Assembly (NCBI RefSeq): GCF_006546835.1
Contig: NZ_VICB01000013.1
Location: 62,001-126,000 of the forward strand
DNA: 64,000 bases
Source: Actinomyces johnsonii
Lineage (GTDB): Bacteria > Actinomycetota > Actinomycetes > Actinomycetales > Actinomycetaceae
Reading direction: 5' to 3'
Below are positions 17,243-25,844 of this stretch, one piece after another; position 1 is the stretch's first letter; each line of letters starts with the position of its first letter. The notes beneath the pieces were generated by a model, which saw only the letters and a program-made list of their open reading frames with translations, ran no database searches and was not told where the DNA came from. Made by a program: the position numbers and the translations under genes.

Positions 17243-18094
17243 TCACTTACTCGTCAGCCGCTGAAGTCGCTTCTTGAGATCGCGTTTCAGATCAAAACCA
17301 TCATGGTATATAACATCGTCCATGTCGTACCTCAGGTAGCGAATTGATCGTAGGTCAAACGGGACATCGCTAGAATCTTGCGTCAACATGACGGTTTTAC
17401 GGGGAAGCGCGTGCGCCAACCCAACTTCATAAAAGACGTTGGGGTTGCGTCCGGTTAGGTCGGCCACGATAACTTCCGCGCGCCACAGCAACGACGCTAC
17501 ATCGGCCATAATGTGGTCACTATCCCATATGTCGTCAACACGTTGGCAATATAGGCCCGCATCGGAGACGGCTTTCTTGATGGCGTCGTAAACCGCGTCA
17601 TATTCTGTGTCGAACGGCATCATCACCGCCACGAGCGATGAATCCCGAGCCTCAGTAGTTGGAAAACTAATCGCACCGGAACCTTCAGAGTCACTCGTTG
17701 TGGCTGCTAAATACACGTGCTTGAGAAGCACTTCATACAAATCGACATCCTTGACCGACCAGCGTGTCCGATGCCAACCCCACTGATCTAAACTCGCGCC
17801 CAGTTCGCGAGAGAGTTGTTCAATAACTCCCGTTCCAATCGGCGGAACACCTGTATCTTCTTCGAACTTGAATTCAATACTCGCATCAGCTTCGTTCAAA
17901 CTAGTAATGTGTCCTACACGCGCAATTTGCTCAGCGGTACTGTCGCCCACCTCAGGCAGGACAAGTGCTGGAAGCTTCATAAGTTCGCAATGCAGGTCTT
18001 CGCCCAAAGTGCTACGAACCTCTTGTGACGTCGATTCGAGGAAGCGCTCTTTTGCGATTACTCCTCCGCGAGACCCAACGATCAAATTAAACAT
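17243..18094 (-). CDS. nucleoside deoxyribosyltransferase/TIR-like domain protein
   Basis: 283 aa from the ATG at 18094, which has a GGAGGT site; the frame extends 21 codons further but without support. The C-terminal domain (residues about 150-270) shows the motif set of nucleoside 2-deoxyribosyltransferase-like folds: VAVMMPFDTEYDAVYDAI, RVDDIW, ADLTGRNPNVFYEVGLAHAL, with Glu223 in the NPNVFYE segment as the expected catalytic residue. This fold is related to TIR NADases, and such proteins often act as nucleotide- or NAD-cleaving effectors in phage defence. The N-terminal 150 residues are unrecognised and may sense. It is divergent from 18336-19169. Confidence 0.65.
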   Translation of the reverse strand: MFNLIVGSRGGVIAKERFLESTSQEVRSTLGEDLHCELMKLPALVLPEVGDSTAEQIARVGHITSLNEADASIEFKFEEDTGVPPIGTGVIEQLSRELGASLDQWGWHRTRWSVKDVDLYEVLLKHVYLAATTSDSEGSGAISFPTTEARDSSLVAVMMPFDTEYDAVYDAIKKAVSDAGLYCQRVDDIWDSDHIMADVASLLWRAEVIVADLTGRNPNVFYEVGLAHALPRKTVMLTQDSSDVPFDLRSIRYLRYDMDDVIYHDGFDLKRDLKKRLQRLTSK

Positions 18095-18335
18095 ACTAGT
18101 TACCTCCAGGTAAGACCCTGTAGCGCTGTAGCGTAGCCATCGGTGGCGCCGCCTCAACGTATCTTACCGCGTGATCGAACAAGGCAACTAGAGCCGCATT
18201 GCTAAAGAACCATTATCAATGTCAAAGTATTGTGGTGGTTTCTTTATGCCACCAAAAGAGGTTGCTGCTTTGAAGTACACTGCTGGGTCTTGTAATTTAT
18301 GATTGGATAGTTTGAGGGTCAACTTTTCGAGACTG

Positions 18336-19169
18336 ATGGATCCTCGCGGGCCTGACGAGGGGTGCGGAGAAATGACATTGAAAGGCGATGACAACTATCT
18401 CTATACTGTAGACATGCGTCCAGCACAATATTGGGATATTAGTTCCTGGAGTGAACAGAGTGTAAAGACTCGCGATAGATTGCCATCGTACTGTCGCAAT
18501 TGGTCAGTAATGGGACGACTCCGGGAGCGCCATCGACTCAACGATGACGCAACGTCGCTACATGGCCCAAGGTGGGAAACCATCGTTGCGCTCGCCTTTA
18601 TTACTCAGCCAGCAGATGCACTTGAGTTGCTCGAACATAATGGCGAGGTATTGAATCTACGATCAGGTAGTCGATGGGATCTATTCTTCCCTGGTTATTT
18701 TCAGACATCGCTAACTAATGAAAGTATATTTCTGCCTGGATGTATGCCAGTTGGGCACGGCTTCCTATCTAACTGGTACTTTAATGCCAAAGACTTTGAC
18801 CGCATGTGCAAGCAAGTGGAGACGATGAGTCAAGGACGATTCATCTACGATGGGCGACCAACCATCATGGTGGTTCGGGCCACATACGACGATAGCGGCG
18901 AACCATCTATCGACTGGAATTCTATTGCATTCGGTCCGCTATCAGATCGTTGGCATGGGGTAAAGACACTTTCGTTGAACGAAGTGGTATACCGCATTAG
19001 CGTCGATCTGGAGCGTGGTAGCGAGGCTCCAGAATGGGGTATAGCAGAACTGCTGGACTACGATAGACACTCGAATCCACCAGTACGAAGCGCAACAACT
19101 GATACGGCTATTGCTGTTGCTGGTGGAACTTTAGCGACGTGGCTTGGGCGAATGCTTGGAATGAATTAA
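18336..19169 (+). CDS. protein of unknown function
   Basis: 277 aa if started at the ATG at 18336 (MDPRG). The frame opens at a TTG at 18303, and another ATG at 18372 has GGAG close before it; the true start is not settled. Soluble, rich in aromatic residues (FFPGYFQTSL, LSNWYFNAKDFDR), with a small hydrophobic C-terminal stretch (AIAVAGGTLATWLGRMLG) that could insert in a membrane. No family recognised. It is divergent from the deoxyribosyltransferase-like gene and convergent with the J-domain/TPR gene; its GC is as low as its neighbours'. Confidence 0.6.
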   Translation: MDPRGPDEGCGEMTLKGDDNYLYTVDMRPAQYWDISSWSEQSVKTRDRLPSYCRNWSVMGRLRERHRLNDDATSLHGPRWETIVALAFITQPADALELLEHNGEVLNLRSGSRWDLFFPGYFQTSLTNESIFLPGCMPVGHGFLSNWYFNAKDFDRMCKQVETMSQGRFIYDGRPTIMVVRATYDDSGEPSIDWNSIAFGPLSDRWHGVKTLSLNEVVYRISVDLERGSEAPEWGIAELLDYDRHSNPPVRSATTDTAIAVAGGTLATWLGRMLGMN

Positions 19170-19293
19170 TTCTGGCTCCGCTACGGCAAACCGACAATAT
19201 ACCCACTGTTGACCTGTTGATTGGAATGATCAAGTACTCGCAAGCGAAAGTCTCTTTCGCACATTATATTGGGTCATTACTTTAAAATCGAGC

Positions 19294-20670
19294 CTACTGC
19301 TTCATCCTCCGCAGCTTCTCCGTTATAGCCTTGACCTGACCAAGGCCATAGTTATCCGCATATTTGTGAGCCTCATCAGTTTGCTTTATCTTTTCTTCCA
19401 ATTGCACTTCAGCCTGTTTCCGCTCATCCTTGCTCTGGAGATAGAGGATTAGGCGGATCATGTAGATGACAACCAGGCTGGAGATTATCAGGATCATGAT
19501 GGGAGGCTCGCTGCCGTCCCTGAGATCGCTTGGCGTAGCGTAGCTGGCGAATATGGACGCTACTGTCAGAACTACCGCGATAACAAGAATGATGGGATTT
19601 GGTTCCGTTTTTGCCTTCGGTAGTTCGCGGTCTTTGTCGTCTATCTTTGGCACTGCGTTGAGCATGTCAACACGTTTTTGCATGAACTCCAGTCTCTGAA
19701 TATTGAGTTGGAGGAATGCGCGAACGTTGCCAGAGCGTTTCTCAGGTATTTCTTTTGAATCGAGGCGAGATAGTTCCTTCCGGAACTCCTGCAAGGGTGC
19801 AGTGGAATTATCCTCAAAAGGGCGATACTCTTGATACTCATACACATCTTTAATGTAGTCGCGTTCGTCCACCTCATTGGCAAACGGGAAGCACGCGTGC
19901 TCAATAGCGCAGTAATACGCATATTGAACATACTCCATCGTCTCAGCATCCAAGTCGTCGTTATGACGGAGTGCTTCTAAGCAAAGCTCGATGGCTGTAT
20001 CGCAGTTGTCGATGCCGACGTACGAGTAGGCGGCCCGCCACGCCATGTCGGAAGGAACGTCAGCTTCGATGGCTTCAAAGGCGCGCTCATAGTTCTCCAC
20101 CGCCTTCTTGTGTTTGCCGAGCAGTCGGAATGCTTCACCACGGACGTAGTTCACGTCAGCTACATTCTCTTCGCGAGTGTCGAGGATGTAGGCATTGCTG
20201 GCGTGATCTCGTGCGCGTTTGTAGTGATTGCGCTGCTCTTTCTTGCCATTCGCTCGTGAGCCCTCACGAAGCTCGATCCAAGCTGAGATGACGTAGCTTT
20301 GCGGATCATTGCCGTGTACTGCTCTGGCCTTGCTCGCTGCGGCTCGGGCGGCGTCGTCATCGTCGACGAAGTAGTACTTCCGTGCCTCGGCGATCCAGTC
20401 GATGGGCGCGCTATCCTCGACTGGTTGCGACAGAAGTGCTTGGTCGTACGCCTCACGCGATGCATCGTTTTGGAAGACGAGAGCGGCGTCTGCCAGGAGG
20501 CGGAGTTTCTCGCTTGCCTCAGCACCTTTTTCTCCACTGAGAAAAGCTCGCTGTCGCCATTGACGCCGAACGCGCTCAACATCTTGGCGTAGTTGGTTTG
20601 TCGATTCTTTCCGTTTGAAGCCGAATGCTTGGTAGTAGTCGCAGTTAGTTTCTAGTAGTGATTTACGCAT
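19294..20670 (-). CDS. degenerate J-domain/TPR protein with two membrane segments (paralogue A)
   Basis: 458 aa from the ATG at 20670 (GGAG ten bases upstream); an in-frame ATG at 20688 lacks a site. Residues about 10-80 align well with DnaJ J-domains (CDYYQAFGF at the start, DASREAYDQALL at the end), but the catalytic HPD is absent. TPR-like helices follow (about 90-300), with LGKHKKAVENYERAFEA as the clearest repeat. Two membrane segments (about 365-385 and 397-415) precede a C-terminal coiled coil. It is clearly paralogous to 25845-27206. The two flank the ATPase/helical-protein cluster, which suggests they are its membrane components. Confidence 0.7.
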   Translation of the reverse strand: MRKSLLETNCDYYQAFGFKRKESTNQLRQDVERVRRQWRQRAFLSGEKGAEASEKLRLLADAALVFQNDASREAYDQALLSQPVEDSAPIDWIAEARKYYFVDDDDAARAAASKARAVHGNDPQSYVISAWIELREGSRANGKKEQRNHYKRARDHASNAYILDTREENVADVNYVRGEAFRLLGKHKKAVENYERAFEAIEADVPSDMAWRAAYSYVGIDNCDTAIELCLEALRHNDDLDAETMEYVQYAYYCAIEHACFPFANEVDERDYIKDVYEYQEYRPFEDNSTAPLQEFRKELSRLDSKEIPEKRSGNVRAFLQLNIQRLEFMQKRVDMLNAVPKIDDKDRELPKAKTEPNPIILVIAVVLTVASIFASYATPSDLRDGSEPPIMILIISSLVVIYMIRLILYLQSKDERKQAEVQLEEKIKQTDEAHKYADNYGLGQVKAITEKLRRMKQ

Positions 20671-20838
20671 GCGCCCGTAACTCTCCATTCGGATGTCTGT
20701 TGGGATACCCTCCGACTAGGAGGAGTCAATCAATTACTGTCTTATGGAAATGAGAATAAGTCGAGGCTTATTTTAGGCGTAGCAAGATAGACTCTGATAT
20801 GAATGACACGAGTCCAAGACGTTCGCCAACGTAACTGG

Positions 20839-21420
20839 TCAAGACTTCGCCGTGTGAGCGCTTCGATCTTTAAAGTCTTTAATCAGTGTCTGCCATTCTC
20901 CCCATTCTGGTACGTCCATATACAGGTCAGATACGTCCATGCCGCTGAATTCATGGCGGATGCGTTTTGTTGGGTTGTTTACGTCGATGAACATAAACTC
21001 ACCACTACCATCTTGATGGTTCGTAATCATGACTTCCATTGGCTTTTGTGGAAGCCATTGGCCGTTACCGAGAGTGTCGCCATAATCGTAGAATTGCATT
21101 AGTGCACAAAATAGGCGGCCGTCGCCCACGTTGTTCCACCAGAGCGTTTCTAGGGGCATATCAAGAAACAGGAAGCGGCGTACTGTAAAAGAGGGATTCT
21201 CTCCCGAATCAACATTAATATAGTACGGCGCGTACTTTACGCCCGCTTTCTCTTCGTCTGGTGCGACAATAGTGATATCTTTGAGCGGCATCTTGTAGAA
21301 CTTTTTGGCTTCGTCTTCACTGAGCCAATATGGCTCATAATTCTCCGTCTCAAATAGCTTCGATATTGGCATTGCGTTCTGAAGCTTGACATTAAAGTCT
21401 TCGCAGAATTTCCAATTCAT
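20839..21420 (-). CDS. putative immunity or partner protein of the 396-aa effector
   Basis: 193 aa. Its ATG overlaps the stop of the upstream 396-aa gene by four bases, so it is translated in a coupled fashion. Soluble, acidic, with many Trp/Tyr (WWNNVGDGRLFCALMQFYDY) and no membrane segment or enzymatic motif. Position directly behind a modular protein with a nuclease-like tail is the classic place for an immunity protein; that is inference from context. It could instead be an accessory component. Confidence 0.5.
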   Translation of the reverse strand: MNWKFCEDFNVKLQNAMPISKLFETENYEPYWLSEDEAKKFYKMPLKDITIVAPDEEKAGVKYAPYYINVDSGENPSFTVRRFLFLDMPLETLWWNNVGDGRLFCALMQFYDYGDTLGNGQWLPQKPMEVMITNHQDGSGEFMFIDVNNPTKRIRHEFSGMDVSDLYMDVPEWGEWQTLIKDFKDRSAHTAKS

Positions 21421-22607
21421 TTACGTTTCCTTTCGTTAATTAACGCCATTCCTAGTGTACTTGCCATTCGGCCAATCTTCAATACTGAGTTTCTGTTCTT
21501 GATGGAATTTTTTCCGTCATCTGACAGTTTCCATTCGTCGTGCCGCGTATCCCATATCGTTACGTGCTTCTTTGCTGCGTATGCTAAATATTCTGGTGGT
21601 GGTGGATCGTCTTGCTCAGGTATTTCCAGTATCATTATTCCCTTGAGCGACTTTCCAATTAGTTCGTCTGGGTCAAGGCCAACGGATTCAAATTTTTCCC
21701 GATTGGAAGGGGTATCGGCGATGACAATGCGCTTGTCCCCGGGGGTGTATTTATTTGCGAGCTGATCGACATATTGCTTCCAAGTCGAAAATGAAATCTC
21801 TCTGATCTGGCTATGCTTTCGTTCGACAACTTGCTCGTAGTTTATGCTGATCGAGTCAACGCGGTTGTATTTGGATTGTTTTGGAAAAGCGGTGCCGTCG
21901 CTTCCTACGCGCGCTCCCGCTTGTGTCACGTGAATTTCGTTTAGTTGGTATCTGCGAACATTTTCAAGGTTAAAAATTCTTCCTTCTATTATTCGAATCA
22001 ACCAATCAGTGGAAGAGGAATCGTGCTCGGTAAGGTATCGTACAATTATTTTAAGTCTATTGATTTTTTCTAGGTCTTCGCTAGATGTGCTATCGTTGAA
22101 GGCGTCTCCTCTTGGGTCGCTGAACATGTATCGGTATTGTTTTTGGGTTAGAAGCGAAATTGCTTTGGCTAAACTGCTGCCAGTTTCCTCTCTGTCTTTT
22201 GTGGTGAGTTTATTGTCTTTTTGATGATCTTGGTTTGGTTTTTTGTGCGTACATGCTGGTAAAGGTGCTGATGTTGCGGTTTTTCGTAGCGATGTGGTTG
22301 TGTCAATCTGTGTACCACGAGATGTGTTGGAAGCGGCTTGTCCATAAAGTCTCGAAATCAGCTCTTCATTGGCATTGTTGTACTCTATGATGCAGCCACT
22401 GGCGATGCTGGTTATAAAACCTTGCGCTGTTGCAAGATTGTTCGCAGCCTCCTGAGCGGAGTCGCTGCAGTATGTGGACACTCGACTGCAGACATCACTG
22501 ATAACTGCACTAAGTCGGTCGATGCTTCCTTGTGTGCCACTGGTTGAAGTGAGTAGTTCTCGGCCTCGATGGAGTTCGTCAATCACTTCCTGAAAGTTGT
22601 GCGACAT
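21417..22607 (-). CDS. helical-hairpin protein with PD-(D/E)XK-like C-terminal domain (putative effector)
   Basis: 396 aa, with an AAGGAC ribosome site. Residues 1-92 are helical and resemble the small protein encoded just upstream (TAQGFITSIASGC here, TARGYLKACADQI there). A Thr/Ser/Lys-rich linker (95-145) leads to a C-terminal domain. That domain has RVD-x10-VVERK (Asp251, Glu262, Lys264), a spacing that fits the D...ExK core of restriction-endonuclease-like nucleases, followed by KRIVIADTP and a beta-rich end. This build, a secretion-type helical domain plus toxin-like tail, is that of LXG and other polymorphic type VII effectors. Nuclease activity is a motif-based guess. Confidence 0.55.
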   Translation of the reverse strand: MSHNFQEVIDELHRGRELLTSTSGTQGSIDRLSAVISDVCSRVSTYCSDSAQEAANNLATAQGFITSIASGCIIEYNNANEELISRLYGQAASNTSRGTQIDTTTSLRKTATSAPLPACTHKKPNQDHQKDNKLTTKDREETGSSLAKAISLLTQKQYRYMFSDPRGDAFNDSTSSEDLEKINRLKIIVRYLTEHDSSSTDWLIRIIEGRIFNLENVRRYQLNEIHVTQAGARVGSDGTAFPKQSKYNRVDSISINYEQVVERKHSQIREISFSTWKQYVDQLANKYTPGDKRIVIADTPSNREKFESVGLDPDELIGKSLKGIMILEIPEQDDPPPPEYLAYAAKKHVTIWDTRHDEWKLSDDGKNSIKNRNSVLKIGRMASTLGMALINERKRK

Positions 22608-22625
22608 TGCCTATAGTCCTTGGTG

Positions 22626-22889
22626 TTAATCGTCCGGTGGTGGGTCAAGCGGAATAGCCTCGATACTATTTACTGCGTACTCGATCTGATCGGCGCATGC
22701 CTTCAGGTAACCTCTTGCTGTCGTCATTTGCTGCAGCATCACCTCGGTAAGTTGATGGCCGTCGGCGGCGCTGTGGGTAATTGCAGCTACGTCGTGGGCG
22801 CTGGTATCGGCGTCTGCTACCAAGCCAAGTGCGTCCTGTAGCTTTTGGAGGAGCTCCTGCTTTGCCTCTTCGCTAATGGTTTCTGGCAT
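22626..22889 (-). CDS. small helical protein, WXG100-like size (87 aa)
   Basis: 87 aa, almost all helix, no Cys pair, no membrane segment, ending in a Pro/Asp-rich tail (AIPLDPPPDD). Starts six bases after the stop of the preceding small gene and has no good ribosome site, so it is probably translationally coupled. Size and build match WXG100/ESAT-6-type substrates, but there is no WxG motif. Its second helix resembles part of the N-terminal domain of the 396-aa protein encoded next, so the two may pair as a heterodimer. Confidence 0.6.
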   Translation of the reverse strand: MPETISEEAKQELLQKLQDALGLVADADTSAHDVAAITHSAADGHQLTEVMLQQMTTARGYLKACADQIEYAVNSIEAIPLDPPPDD

Positions 22890-22895
22890 GAGGGG

Positions 22896-23156
22896 CTACT
22901 GCTGAGCGTGCTGGATGAAGTCGTCGACGGCGGAGCTGAGCTGGCTCATGGCGGCGGCGCAGCTCTCGAGAGCTTGGCTGGCAGTGCGAACTTGCTGGGC
23001 GGCGCTCTCGCCCGTTTGGGAGGGTGCAGTGACGGACTGCAGCTCATCTGCCTTCTGAGACAAGGACTGGGCGGTGGCGCTAGTACCGGTGCTGAGCTGG
23101 GTGGCGTTGTTGCCGATCTGCTGGGCAGCAGCGACGACGTTGGCGAGGGCGGGCAT
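22896..23156 (-). CDS. small helical protein, WXG100-like size (86 aa)
   Basis: 86 aa from the ATG at 23156, with an AGGAG site. The open frame extends antisense into the ATPase gene, but that part is not coding. Ala/Gln/Ser-rich helices (VVAAAQQIGNNATQLSTGTS; SAAQQVRTASQALESCAAAM) resemble ESAT-6-like or ESX-associated small proteins without the WxG turn. It is the middle of three similarly sized genes, which suggests a set of exported or structural partners. Confidence 0.6.
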   Translation of the reverse strand: MPALANVVAAAQQIGNNATQLSTGTSATAQSLSQKADELQSVTAPSQTGESAAQQVRTASQALESCAAAMSQLSSAVDDFIQHAQQ

Positions 23157-23178
23157 AGCGGTGCTCCTGTTTCGTGTC

Positions 23179-23433
23179 TTAGAGGTTGATGACTTGCTGG
23201 CAGCCGTCTGCGGATTCGTTGAGCGCACTTTCGGCACCGCCGAGGCTGTCGAGTGCCTGGCTGAGAGCAGCGAGCATGCGCTGCTCGTGGCCAGCGTTGT
23301 CGCCTTCCAGCTCAGACGTGACGAGAGTGATGGAGTCCTCGGTCTTGGTCTTGAAGCTGGCGATCTGCGAGAGCTGGTCTTCGATCTGCTGCTTAATGGA
23401 CTCGACGGTGGCGAGGACATCGGCGAGAGACAT
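23179..23433 (-). CDS. small helical protein, WXG100-like size (84 aa)
   Basis: 84 aa; AAAGG lies upstream of the ATG. Two long amphipathic helices (ADVLATVESIKQQIEDQLSQ; MLAALSQALDSLGGAESALN) separated by a short turn, which is the helical-hairpin build of WXG100 proteins, again without Trp-x-Gly. First of the three small genes behind the ATPase gene, about 70 bp after its stop. Likely exported or part of the machine; no direct evidence. Confidence 0.6.
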   Translation of the reverse strand: MSLADVLATVESIKQQIEDQLSQIASFKTKTEDSITLVTSELEGDNAGHEQRMLAALSQALDSLGGAESALNESADGCQQVINL

Positions 23434-23503
23434 AAGTGTGGGTACCTTTCGACGCGGCGGTTGAGAGAGGGAGATATTGAGCCTGGTGGAGCGATGCGTT
23501 CCG

Positions 23504-25822
23504 TCAGCTGATGCGGCTGTAGGGGATGACGAGCTGTGGGTTGCTCATGGTGGCGCTGTCCCAGACGAGGGCACGGTTGTCCTGCGGCGTCCAGCGCAGG
23601 ATGGGCTGCTTGAAGGCCTCGCGGGCTGAGGAATGGTCGAGGTGCATGGCAATGCGGATGTCGAAGTTGTTGTCGCCGCCGAGCCCGACCATGGCTTTGA
23701 AGGAGGCGTACTTGTTCCACCAGCCCAGGAGGTGGATGCCGGCCAGCGGGCCATTGGCGAAGAGCGTCTTGATCTTGGTGGTGTCGCTGCGCAAACGCTC
23801 CAGACCAAAGCCGATGACATAGACCGGTGGCGCACTGGCGTCGTCGGCTGTGAATGCGGCTCGCTCGACCAGTTCGTCGATGAGTGCGTCTGCCTGGTGC
23901 TTGCCGACAAGGCGGTAGATGCTGCCAAGCTTGGTGAGTTCTTGCTCGAAGTCAGTGCGCATAGCGTCGCGAGCAGGTGACGGCCAGTCGCCGATAAGAT
24001 CGAGGACGATGATCTCGGCGGACGGCGTGCTGTGCAGGAGGGAGAGCGCAGCGTTGAGCAAGATGGTGTGGCCTGGGCCGGTGCCGAATAGGGCCAGGTT
24101 GCGGCCGACGTCGGTGGAGAAATCCGCTGCCAGTGGCGCGACGCCGACGGTGATACGGCGGCCGAGCATGGCGTGCCTGCTCTGCAGATTCGTCAGGAAG
24201 CGTTCGTCGTCGTGCAGGCTGAGGCGGTGTTCGCCTTCGAAAACCTCTGGTGGGGTGACGGTGCCTTGGGCCTGCTGCCACCAGGCGGTGCGCAGCTCGG
24301 CCAGGATGGCGTCATCGGCGTAGGCGATGGTGGTCTTGCGGTTAGACGACAGCTCGCCGTAGTCGAGGTTGACAATGGCTTCTCGAGACCTGATGTGGCT
24401 GGCAGCATCATTCTTGAGACCGAGCGTAGCGTGGGACTCCGCCAAGGAGTTCTTCAGGGCCAGACGCACCGGGATCTGAGCGAACAGTGCCTGACCAGTG
24501 GTGCCCCCGAGCATGCCGCCACTGCCAATGGTCTGGGAGGCCAGGATGAAGTGGATGCCGCAAGCGCGGAACAACCGGGCACCTTTGACGAGGAGATCAC
24601 TAGCGGTCGTGGCGACGGTATCTTGGTCGGCAAAGAGCATCTGGAACTCGTCGATGACCACCACGATGCGGGGCATGACGGCCTCGGGATCAGCCAGGCG
24701 GTACTGGCGGATGTTCTGAACGCCAGCGGCCTTGAAGGTGGCCATGCGCTGGCGGTAGATGGCGAAGAGATGCCGCAGGACGTTGACGCCGTACTCTCTG
24801 TCGGCGTCCAGCCCCAGCACGCGAGCATGCGGCAGAAACGAGCCAGTGCTCGGGTCTGGGGCGAAGGCCTGGAGGGTGACGCCTTCCTTGAAGTCAAGCA
24901 TGTAGAACTCGACCTCGCTGGGGGAGTAGCGCTGGCACAGGGAGTGCACCACCACCGAGATGAGGTTGGACTTGCCCTGCCCAACCGCGCCGGTGATCAG
25001 GGCGTTGTGACGCTGGTTGAGCTCGTCGCCAAGCGTGACCTCGATAGTGGACATCCCATAGGTGCCGACCGCGAAGCTGACGCCATCCCGACTGGACTGC
25101 GACCAGGGGGCGTCCAGCGGCTGTACCTCACTGAAGGCCACTGGCTCCACCTGCGCATTGGCAACCGCCGAGGCGACGTGTCGGCTAACTGAGATGAGGT
25201 CATCGGCACTTTGCGGGTCGAACTGCCCTCGCACTGCCCCGTCATCGCCGTAGATCGTACGCTCGTCAACATCGCACAGCTGCGTCAGGTTGAGAATCTC
25301 CTCGTTGACCTTGAGCTTCATGGAGTGGATGAGAAAAGTGACGCCAGCAGCCGGGCCAGCCTTGAGCAGGACGGTGAGCTTGTCCTTGATCTCGTCACTC
25401 AGTAGGTCGTAGATCGTCGAGAGGACGACCAACTTGAAGCCTTCCACCTTGGGTGAGAGCTGTTGGCGGAAGTCCAACAGGCTGTCTGTGCGACCCTGAA
25501 TGACGTTGAGCACTGAGCGCACATGCTCGTGCAGGTACTTGATGGTCTCGTTCAGCTCCTGAACGTCGTTGATGTGGCGCAGGATCTTCTCCCCGCCACT
25601 GTTGACGTCCTGAAATGGTGCTGCGATTCCCCTAAGCGCATCGTCAAAGACGAGCACTTCCAACTGCCCTGGCGCCGTGTGGGCCAGTGCATTGGCGAGT
25701 GCGAACTGGGCAAAGCGCACTGAATCGGCCTGGTCATAATCATCGATCCATATGTGACTACGACCGATAAAGTCCAGGTGGCCACTGTGGAGTCGTAACT
25801 GATCGGCTACACGTGTATCCAT
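23504..25822 (-). CDS. FtsK/EccC-like ATPase with three ATPase-fold domains, no membrane segment
   Basis: 772 aa, GAGGA site upstream. The central domain is an intact FtsK/SpoIIIE motor: Walker A GAVGQGKS (278-285), Walker B VVVIDE (387-392), and a sensor-like FILASQ segment. The first domain (about 30-200) keeps the fold pattern but has no P-loop. The third (about 570-760) has FGTGPGHT (579-586), a P-loop without Lys, and EIIVLDLIG where Walker B should be. Three ATPase folds in a row are typical of the type VII secretion motor EccC/EssC, but there the first domain is usually the active one and N-terminal membrane helices are present; here neither holds. It is probably the motor of the 19-27 kb cluster. 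Confidence 0.75.
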   Translation of the reverse strand: MDTRVADQLRLHSGHLDFIGRSHIWIDDYDQADSVRFAQFALANALAHTAPGQLEVLVFDDALRGIAAPFQDVNSGGEKILRHINDVQELNETIKYLHEHVRSVLNVIQGRTDSLLDFRQQLSPKVEGFKLVVLSTIYDLLSDEIKDKLTVLLKAGPAAGVTFLIHSMKLKVNEEILNLTQLCDVDERTIYGDDGAVRGQFDPQSADDLISVSRHVASAVANAQVEPVAFSEVQPLDAPWSQSSRDGVSFAVGTYGMSTIEVTLGDELNQRHNALITGAVGQGKSNLISVVVHSLCQRYSPSEVEFYMLDFKEGVTLQAFAPDPSTGSFLPHARVLGLDADREYGVNVLRHLFAIYRQRMATFKAAGVQNIRQYRLADPEAVMPRIVVVIDEFQMLFADQDTVATTASDLLVKGARLFRACGIHFILASQTIGSGGMLGGTTGQALFAQIPVRLALKNSLAESHATLGLKNDAASHIRSREAIVNLDYGELSSNRKTTIAYADDAILAELRTAWWQQAQGTVTPPEVFEGEHRLSLHDDERFLTNLQSRHAMLGRRITVGVAPLAADFSTDVGRNLALFGTGPGHTILLNAALSLLHSTPSAEIIVLDLIGDWPSPARDAMRTDFEQELTKLGSIYRLVGKHQADALIDELVERAAFTADDASAPPVYVIGFGLERLRSDTTKIKTLFANGPLAGIHLLGWWNKYASFKAMVGLGGDNNFDIRIAMHLDHSSAREAFKQPILRWTPQDNRALVWDSATMSNPQLVIPYSRIS

Positions 25823-25844
25823 GGTAATGATTCCTCAATTCAGG

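Noticed and set aside
24173-25192. 339-aa plus-strand open frame inside the FtsK-like ATPase gene
   Set aside because: Antisense to a well-supported ATPase with intact motifs; no ribosome site and no recognisable domain. A GC-rich antisense shadow.
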